A stretch of 18,510 bases of DNA from an uncultured Christensenella sp. (GTDB lineage: Bacteria; Bacillota; Clostridia; Christensenellales; Borkfalkiaceae): positions 1 to 18,510 of the forward strand of contig CAJUCM010000030.1 in the NCBI GenBank assembly GCA_910585235.1. The letters are read 5' to 3'. Position numbers and translations under genes: made by a program. The notes beneath the pieces are model-generated. The model was not told the DNA's origin. It saw only the letters and a list, made by a program, of their open reading frames with translations, and did no database searches. Shown piece after piece: positions 6,046 through 11,999 of the stretch (positions are counted from its first letter, which is position 1; every line of letters starts with the position of its first letter).

Positions 6046-7503
6046 ATGCAAAATCTACTCATCAATTTTTCGGGGATATTCTCCGATCTTTGGGGACAAA
6101 TGGGTATGTCGCAGGGCGGCTGGGAAAACTACGTCATGTTGCTCATTTCTTTCATACTCATGTTTCTCGCAATCGTAAAGAAGTACGAGCCTATGCTTTT
6201 GCTTCCCATTGCGTTCGGAATGTTCCTCATCAATTTACCGGGCGCGGAGAGGATTCTCTGGGGCGAAAACGTTACGCCGGATACTTCGCTTTCATTAGGG
6301 GTTTTCGGCGACGATCCGCATAAGTATGAGAATGTAGCGGTATATATTCTCAACGGTGCAGGCGATTCGGTCATCTATTTAAGAGAGGGGTTTCTGAACG
6401 GCGAAACCGTTTCGTTTTACGCTTCGTTTGAGGCGTTACAGCAGAACACGGTAAGCACCATGAGCCTTTCGGAATTTAATTTCCTGTATTCCTTGCAGGG
6501 TTATATTCAGGGTGCAGTCAACGACGGCGTTGCAACGTTTGCAAGCAACGATCTTGTAATGTTGCATACCTATGAATCCGTGACTAACCGCGGGCTTTTG
6601 TGGTATCTTTACTACGGGGTCGATAAAGTGATTTATCCGCCGCTGATTTTCCTTGGGATCGGCGCTATGACGGATTTCGGACCGCTGATCGCAAATCCCA
6701 AGAGTATGTTTATCGGCGCAGGCGCGCAGCTCGGTATTTTCATTGCGCTGTTCGGTGCGGTGTTATTGGGCTTTACGGGCGCGGAAGCGGCGGCAACCGC
6801 CATTATCGGAGGTGCGGACGGTCCTACGGCGATCTACGTCTCTAAAATGCTTGCCGAGCACTTAGTGCCTACGATCGCGATCGCCGCATATTCTTACATG
6901 GCGCTTATTCCCGCCATTCAGAAGCCCGTTATGAGGCTTTTAACGACGAAGAAAGAGCGGGCTATCCGTATGAAGCCTCTTCGTCAGGTCTCCAAAGTGG
7001 AAAAAATCATCTTCCCCGTGGCGGTTACCCTCGTCGTTGGGTTGCTCTTGCCCGATGCGATTCCTCTGCTCGGTATGCTCATGCTCGGAAATCTCTTCCG
7101 CGAATCGGGCGTGGTGGAACGGCTCTCTTCGCAGGCGCAGAACGGGCTCATCAACACGATTACGATTTTCCTCGGTATTTCCGTGGGTTGCAAAGCAAAA
7201 GGGGAGATATTCTTAACGACCGGCACACTTGGTATTCTTGCAATCGGCATTATCGCGTTCTATCTCGGTACGATCGGCGGTATTCTTGTGGCAAAACTGA
7301 TGTGCAAATTAACGAAAGGGAAGATCAATCCGCTCATCGGTTCGGCAGGCGTTTCGGCGGTGCCTATGGCGGCGCGTATTTCGGAAGACGTCGGGCGGGA
7401 AACCGATCCGAGCAATCACTTGTTGATGCACGCAATGGGACCGAACGTAGCGGGCGTTATCGGCTCAGCCTTGGCGGCAGGCGTACTGCTGGCAATATTC
7501 TGA
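6046..7503 (+). CDS. Sodium ion-translocating decarboxylase beta subunit
   Basis: This 485-residue integral membrane protein of the OadB/MmdB/GcdB family decarboxylates carboxybiotin and exports sodium ions. Family blocks are nearly textbook: YEPMLLLPIAFGMFLINLP (47-65), IFLGIGAMTDFGPLIANP (201-218), GGADGPTAI (255-263), SYMALIPAIQKP, LLPDAIPLLGMLMLGN, INPLIGSAGVSAVPMAARIS and GPNVAGVIGS. Asp258 corresponds to the sodium- and proton-handling Asp203 of Klebsiella OadB. The segment about 66-182, between the second hydrophobic stretch and GLLWYLYYG, is an acidic soluble stretch of about 115 residues. The same place is much shorter in MmdB/GcdB and somewhat shorter in Klebsiella OadB. GGAGAG precedes the start, 13 nt after the carrier gene. 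Confidence 0.96.
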   Translation: MQNLLINFSGIFSDLWGQMGMSQGGWENYVMLLISFILMFLAIVKKYEPMLLLPIAFGMFLINLPGAERILWGENVTPDTSLSLGVFGDDPHKYENVAVYILNGAGDSVIYLREGFLNGETVSFYASFEALQQNTVSTMSLSEFNFLYSLQGYIQGAVNDGVATFASNDLVMLHTYESVTNRGLLWYLYYGVDKVIYPPLIFLGIGAMTDFGPLIANPKSMFIGAGAQLGIFIALFGAVLLGFTGAEAAATAIIGGADGPTAIYVSKMLAEHLVPTIAIAAYSYMALIPAIQKPVMRLLTTKKERAIRMKPLRQVSKVEKIIFPVAVTLVVGLLLPDAIPLLGMLMLGNLFRESGVVERLSSQAQNGLINTITIFLGISVGCKAKGEIFLTTGTLGILAIGIIAFYLGTIGGILVAKLMCKLTKGKINPLIGSAGVSAVPMAARISEDVGRETDPSNHLLMHAMGPNVAGVIGSALAAGVLLAIF

Positions 7504-7518
7504 TAATTTGGAGACGAT

Positions 7519-8937
7519 ATGGCAAAGAAAATTATGATTATGGATACGATTTTGCGCGACGCGCACCAATCGCACGCGGCAACTCGTATGACAACGGAGC
7601 AAATGATTCCCGTTCTCGAACAACTCGACGAGATCGGATACTATTCCCTGGAAGGGTGGGGTGGCGCTACGTTCGATTCTTGTATGCGCTATCTCAACGA
7701 GGATCCGTGGGAGCGTCTGCGTACGCTTCGCAAGTATCTCAAAAAGACGCCCATCCAAATGCTTTTACGCGGACAGAATTTGTTGGGTTACCGCAATTAT
7801 GCGGACGATCTGGTCGATAAAGTGGTTGAAAAATCGATTGAAAACGGGATCGGCGTCGTGCGCGTTTTCGATGCGCTCAATGATCCGCGCAACATCGAAT
7901 CTTCCATGAAGGCGATCAAAAAGTACGGCGCGGGCGGAAAATGCGTCTGCGAAGCGGCGATTTCCTATACGACAAGTCCCGTTCATACGCTCGAATACTT
8001 TGTAAAACTTGCAAAGACTTATGAGGATATGGGTGCGGACAATATTTGTATCAAAGATATGGCAAACCTTTTGTTGCCGTTTGAAGCGTATCGGCTGGTA
8101 ACCGCTTTGAAAAAGGAACTTCGCCCCGAAACAAAACTTCACCTGCATACCCATAATACGACAGGCACGGGCGATATGGTCAACCTCATGGCGATTCAGG
8201 CGGGGATCGATATTGTAGATACCGCGCTCTCGCCGCTCGGAAACGGCACCTCCCAGCCGGCAACCGAACCGCTGGTTGCGACCTTGCAGGGGACGGAATA
8301 CGATACGGGGATCGATCTTAAAAAACTCATTCCCATTGCGGCGCACTTCAAAAAGGTTGCCGCAGAGCTTGAAAAAGAGGGCTCGCTGAATCCGAAGGTC
8401 AGACAGGTGGACGTGAATACGCTCATCTATCAGGTCCCCGGCGGAATGCTGTCAAACCTTATGAACCAGCTCAAAAAGGCGGGAAAAGAGGAGAAACTTC
8501 CCGAAGTGCTTGCCGAAGTGCCGAACGTCCGTAAAGACTGCGGGTATCCACCGCTCGTTACGCCCTCGTCGCAGATCGTGGGGACGCAGGCTGTCATGAA
8601 CGTCGTCATGGGCGAGCGCTATAAAATGGTGACCAAGGAGACGCGGGATCTATTTGCGGGAAAATACGGTCAACTTCCCATGCCCGTAGATGAAGAAGTC
8701 GCAAAGATAGTATTGAAAGACGAAAAACGAATCACTTACCGTCCTGCGGACGATCTAGAACCGGAGTACGAAAAATTAAAGGCGGAGGTCGTTGCCAAGG
8801 GGTACTATACGCAGGAAGAGGACGTTCTTTCGTATGCCTCCTTCCCCGAAGTTGCGGAGAATTTCTTCAAATGGAGAAAGGCAAAGAATGACGGGATAGA
8901 CAGCGATATGGCAAAGAGCGGGGTTTACCCCGTTTGA
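7519..8937 (+). CDS. oadA: Oxaloacetate decarboxylase alpha / pyruvate carboxyltransferase subunit
   Basis: This 472-residue protein is the carboxyltransferase of the OadA, PycB and transcarboxylase 5S family, moving a carboxyl group between oxaloacetate or pyruvate and biotin. The TIM barrel begins DTILRDAHQS (9-18), followed by GWGGATFDSC, LLRGQNLLGY, FDALNDPRN, CIKDMA and LHLHTHNTTG. By comparison with 5S the metal ligands are Asp14, Lys178 (carbamylated), His209 and His211. The C-terminal half (PGGMLSN, GYPPLVTPSSQIVGTQAV) is the conserved OadA domain. It stops there, with no biotinyl domain, so it needs the separate carrier encoded at 5688. GGAG precedes the start, 15 nt after the pump gene. 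It may act as a sodium-coupled oxaloacetate decarboxylase or as the pyruvate half of a transcarboxylase. Confidence 0.95.
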   Translation: MAKKIMIMDTILRDAHQSHAATRMTTEQMIPVLEQLDEIGYYSLEGWGGATFDSCMRYLNEDPWERLRTLRKYLKKTPIQMLLRGQNLLGYRNYADDLVDKVVEKSIENGIGVVRVFDALNDPRNIESSMKAIKKYGAGGKCVCEAAISYTTSPVHTLEYFVKLAKTYEDMGADNICIKDMANLLLPFEAYRLVTALKKELRPETKLHLHTHNTTGTGDMVNLMAIQAGIDIVDTALSPLGNGTSQPATEPLVATLQGTEYDTGIDLKKLIPIAAHFKKVAAELEKEGSLNPKVRQVDVNTLIYQVPGGMLSNLMNQLKKAGKEEKLPEVLAEVPNVRKDCGYPPLVTPSSQIVGTQAVMNVVMGERYKMVTKETRDLFAGKYGQLPMPVDEEVAKIVLKDEKRITYRPADDLEPEYEKLKAEVVAKGYYTQEEDVLSYASFPEVAENFFKWRKAKNDGIDSDMAKSGVYPV

Positions 8938-8971
8938 TCCATGAATATTCCGAGATAGAAAGGTGGAATAA

Positions 8972-10183
8972 GTGAGAGTAATTGTAGTCGGCGGAGGCGC
9001 GAGCGGGCTTATGGCTGCATATTCTGCGGCTTACAACGCAAACGAAGTATTGCTTCTCGAAAAAAACGAAAAACTCGGAAAAAAAATTTATATTACGGGC
9101 AAGGGCAGGTGTAACGTAACGAACGACTGCCCGCCCGAAGATTTCCTCCCGAACGTTGTACGCGGAGGAAAATTTTTAACGGGAGCGATCTATACTTTTC
9201 CGCCTGAACGGATGATTTCTTTTCTTGAAGAACAGGGGCTTCCGTTAAAAGTTGAGCGCGGAAACCGTGTGTTTCCGATGAGCGACCATGCGAGCGACGT
9301 TACAAAGGTATTGGAGGAGGCGTGCCGTTCGCTCGGCGTCAAAATTCAACTCAATGAAACGGCGGAAAAAATACTTGTTGCGGACGGCGCAGTATATGGC
9401 GTTAAAACAAATCTTAATTCATATCAGTGCGATACTGTGATTGTGTCAACGGGCGGAGTTTCTTATCCCGCCACGGGTTCCACGGGGGACGGTTACCGCT
9501 TTGCAAAAGAGGCGGGGCATTCCGTGACTCCGTGCGTGCCGTCTCTTGTAGGCTTAAACCTGAAAAATTGCACGGTTCAACAAGGGATTTCTCTCAAAAA
9601 CGTCGTCTTGACGGCGGAGCGGAACGGGAAAATTCTTTTTTCTGAAATGGGCGAGCTTCTGTTTACGCACTATGGTATCAGCGGTCCGCTTGTATTGACG
9701 CTCAGCACGAAAATCAACCGTTTACCCTTAAAAGAAATTTTATTGCACCTCGATCTGAAACCTGCATTGGAGAGCAATAAGCTCGATGCGCGGATTTTGC
9801 GCGATTTTCAGGAGCGTAAGAATGAGGACATGAAAAACGTTATGCGCGGACTTCTTCCTGCGGGATTGGTTTTGCCTGTTTTGAAATCGGCAGAAATTCC
9901 TTCGGATAAAAAAGCAAATTCGGTCACAAAAGAGGAGCGGGGCAGTCTTGTCAGATCGCTTAAAAATTACAAGTTGATTCCGGAGTCTTTGCGCGGATTT
10001 ACCGAAGCAGTCATCACTTCCGGCGGGGTAGAACTGAAAGAGGTTGATCCGAAAACGATGGAAAGCAAATTGATAAGGGGATTGCGTTTCTGCGGAGAAG
10101 TGCTTGACGTAGATGCGCTTACGGGCGGATTCAATCTTCAAATAGCATTTTCAACGGGATTTTTGGCAGGAAACTTAAAATAA
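8972..10183 (+). CDS. BaiN/YhiN-family FAD-dependent oxidoreductase
   Basis: This 403-residue flavoprotein is of the HI0933/YhiN family, annotated as NAD(P)/FAD-dependent oxidoreductase, with BaiN of bile acid metabolism as one studied member. The N-terminal FAD-binding site is VVGGGASGLMAA (5-16), followed by EKNEKLGKKIYITGKGRCNVTN (30-51), a family signature. STGGVSYPATGSTGDGY and the C-terminal GLRFCGEVLDVDALTGGFNLQ complete the FAD site. The physiological substrate is not known for most members. The start is GTG 8972, with AAAGGTGG at 8959-8966. It follows the decarboxylase cluster by 34 nt with no good terminator between, and heads the clostridial flavoprotein, aroH, cmk, plsC, ispH-rpsA order. 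Confidence 0.93.
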   Translation: MRVIVVGGGASGLMAAYSAAYNANEVLLLEKNEKLGKKIYITGKGRCNVTNDCPPEDFLPNVVRGGKFLTGAIYTFPPERMISFLEEQGLPLKVERGNRVFPMSDHASDVTKVLEEACRSLGVKIQLNETAEKILVADGAVYGVKTNLNSYQCDTVIVSTGGVSYPATGSTGDGYRFAKEAGHSVTPCVPSLVGLNLKNCTVQQGISLKNVVLTAERNGKILFSEMGELLFTHYGISGPLVLTLSTKINRLPLKEILLHLDLKPALESNKLDARILRDFQERKNEDMKNVMRGLLPAGLVLPVLKSAEIPSDKKANSVTKEERGSLVRSLKNYKLIPESLRGFTEAVITSGGVELKEVDPKTMESKLIRGLRFCGEVLDVDALTGGFNLQIAFSTGFLAGNLK

Positions 10184-10245
10184 TCGTCATTTACATAGTA
10201 TTATGTGTGACACAATTATATAAAAAACAGCAAAGGAAAGGCTTT

Positions 10246-11253
10246 ATGGTAGTTATACGCGGTGCAACAACGATCAATGAGGATACTCCCGACGAAATCA
10301 GAGCGGCGGTCAAGGAACTGTTGGAGCAAATTGAATTGCGGAATATGATTGCGCGCGACGAAATCGTCAGTATTGTTTTTTCAAGTACTTCGGATATTCA
10401 TTCTTATTATCCCGCCAAGGCGGCAAGGGAAGCGGGGTTTGAGGGAGCGTCTCTTTTTTCGGCGCAGGAGCCTGAAATCGACGGGAGCTTAAAACTCTGT
10501 ATCCGGACAATGCTGTTCGTTGAAAAAAATATTCAGCCGAAGCATCTTTACTTGCGCGGAGCAAAAGTTTTGAGAAAGGATATTGCCGAAAAGATCAACG
10601 TCGCGATCGACGGTCCTGCGGGCAGCGGAAAATCGACGATCGCAAAGGCTCTTGCGAACGATTATAAAATTCTCTATCTCGATACCGGCGCAATGTACCG
10701 TGCGTGCGCCTTAAAAGCTCTTGAAAAGGGAATCGATCTTTCCAGCGAATGCGAGGTTGAAGAGCTTATCCGCCATTTAACTTTGGAGGTGAAATATGAA
10801 GAGGGAACGCAAAAGACTTATCTTGACGGAGCCGACGTTTCCGATAAGATCCGCACTCCCGAAATATCTATGGCTGCAAGCACCGTTTCGCGCTATCCGT
10901 TCGTCAGATTGAAGATGGCGGAAAAACAGCGTGAGATCGCATCGGGAATAAGCTGCGTTTTGGACGGAAGAGATATCGGAACCTTCGTGCTGCCCACCGC
11001 CGATTTCAAATTCTTTTTAACGGCAAGTCCCGAAGTGCGTGCAGAACGCAGGAAACGGGAGCTGGAAAGTAAAGGTTACACGGTCGATTTCGAGCAATTA
11101 AAAGAAGAGATCGTACGTCGCGATCAGCAGGATATGAACAGAGCGATCGCCCCGTTGAAACAGGCGGAAGATGCGATCCTGATCGATACTTCCGCCATGA
11201 CAATTGAAGAAGTGTTACAGGCGATCAAGAAAAAAATTCAGGAGAAAATCTGA
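10246..11253 (+). CDS. Fused chorismate mutase (AroH type) and CMP kinase
   Basis: This 335-residue protein contains two complete enzymes. Residues 1 to about 115 match AroH-type chorismate mutase, which makes prephenate for Phe and Tyr: IRGATT with Arg5, YPAKAARE with Lys58 and Arg61, AQE with Glu75, CIRTM with Arg87, and HLYLRGA with Tyr102, matching the catalytic set of the Bacillus subtilis enzyme. Residues about 117-335 are CMP/dCMP kinase of normal length: P-loop GPAGSGKST (123-131), YLDTGAMYRA, LDGRDIGT and RRDQQDMNR. The joint falls where Cmk usually begins, with Lys116 in place of its start Met. I start at ATG 10246 (AAGGAAAGG upstream) rather than the in-frame GTG at 10207, since homology begins there. 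A TTG at 10570 with GGAG 8 nt upstream could also start Cmk alone. The stop overlaps the plsC start (TGATG). Confidence 0.93.
   Translation: MVVIRGATTINEDTPDEIRAAVKELLEQIELRNMIARDEIVSIVFSSTSDIHSYYPAKAAREAGFEGASLFSAQEPEIDGSLKLCIRTMLFVEKNIQPKHLYLRGAKVLRKDIAEKINVAIDGPAGSGKSTIAKALANDYKILYLDTGAMYRACALKALEKGIDLSSECEVEELIRHLTLEVKYEEGTQKTYLDGADVSDKIRTPEISMAASTVSRYPFVRLKMAEKQREIASGISCVLDGRDIGTFVLPTADFKFFLTASPEVRAERRKRELESKGYTVDFEQLKEEIVRRDQQDMNRAIAPLKQAEDAILIDTSAMTIEEVLQAIKKKIQEKI
10570..10572 (+). promoter_or_regulatory. Possible internal start for the CMP kinase half
   Basis: GGAG (10558-10561), 8 nt before an in-frame TTG (codon 109 of the fusion), could serve as a ribosome site. Starting here would give a kinase of about 227 residues with only eight residues ahead of the normal Cmk start. 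The spacing is good, but TTG is a weak start and the match may be chance. Confidence 0.3.
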
Positions 11254-11999
11254 TGCCCGAAGCCGATGAAAAGGTAAACGGAAAGGAAACGAAAAAGAAA
11301 ATAAAAAAAGATAGGCCCATCCGTCTGTTTCCCGCCAATAAAAAGGGATACCATATCATGCACAAACTGAATTTTTTCCGGTTTTTGCTGTATCCCTGGA
11401 ATTCTCTTTGTTATCCGAGCAAATTATTCGGTCACAGCAAAGTAGGGCAGGGAGCATATCTTTATGTCGGCAATCATTACGGGATGTGGGATATTTTTTA
11501 TCCTGCGCGCACGACAAAGGAGGGCGTGCACTATATCGCAAAGGAATCCATAACGAACGCGCCCGTTCTCCGCAGGTGGGCAAGGCAGATCGGGGCGATT
11601 ACCGCCATGCGCGACGGTTCGGATATACGCGCTTTGACGGATTCGATGAAGTGCTTGAAAAACGGAGAAAAAGTAGTGCTATTTCCTGAGGGAACGCGCA
11701 ACAAAGTTTCCGAAGAGGAATTTCTTCCCTTCCATGCAGGCGCGGCGATGATGGCGATCAAGACGAAAACGCCGATCATTCCGTTCGTTATATGCAGCCG
11801 TCCGAAGTTATTCAAACGGGTTCACGTCGTATTCGGCGAGCCGTTCGAGCTGACGGAATATTACGACAGAAAACTTGCGAGAGAGGACTATGAGGAAGCG
11901 GAACAGAAAATCGTAAAACGAATGTATGAAATCCGCGACGAACACAGGGCGTTTCTCCAAGAAAAGAAAGCGGGTAAAAAGAAAAAATGCAAGTCATAG
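11253..11999 (+). CDS. plsC: 1-acyl-glycerol-3-phosphate acyltransferase family protein
   Basis: This 248-residue protein belongs to the PlsC family, which acylates lysophosphatidic acid to phosphatidic acid at the membrane. The catalytic H(X4)D motif is NHYGMWD (74-80), and motif III is FPEGTRN (144-150); IIPFVI follows as motif IV. A hydrophobic stretch around residues 41-56 could seat it in the membrane. The first 35 residues are highly charged and not typical of the family. ATG 11253 overlaps the previous stop, with CAGGAG upstream, so coupled translation is likely. An in-frame ATG at 11358 with AAGGGA 9 nt upstream would give a 213-residue protein of more usual shape. The gene overlaps the next by 13 nt. 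Confidence 0.9.
   Translation: MPEADEKVNGKETKKKIKKDRPIRLFPANKKGYHIMHKLNFFRFLLYPWNSLCYPSKLFGHSKVGQGAYLYVGNHYGMWDIFYPARTTKEGVHYIAKESITNAPVLRRWARQIGAITAMRDGSDIRALTDSMKCLKNGEKVVLFPEGTRNKVSEEEFLPFHAGAAMMAIKTKTPIIPFVICSRPKLFKRVHVVFGEPFELTEYYDRKLAREDYEEAEQKIVKRMYEIRDEHRAFLQEKKAGKKKKCKS

Noticed and set aside
7188..7820. Overlapping + strand frame of 210 codons across the pump/oadA boundary
   Set aside because: It overlaps two clearly conserved genes in another frame, and its Arg-rich translation has no family resemblance.
8919..8935. CGGGG-TTTA-CCCCG hairpin as terminator of the decarboxylase cluster
   Set aside because: The stem has only 5 bp, lies inside the last codons of oadA, and is followed by just three T. 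It could attenuate at most.
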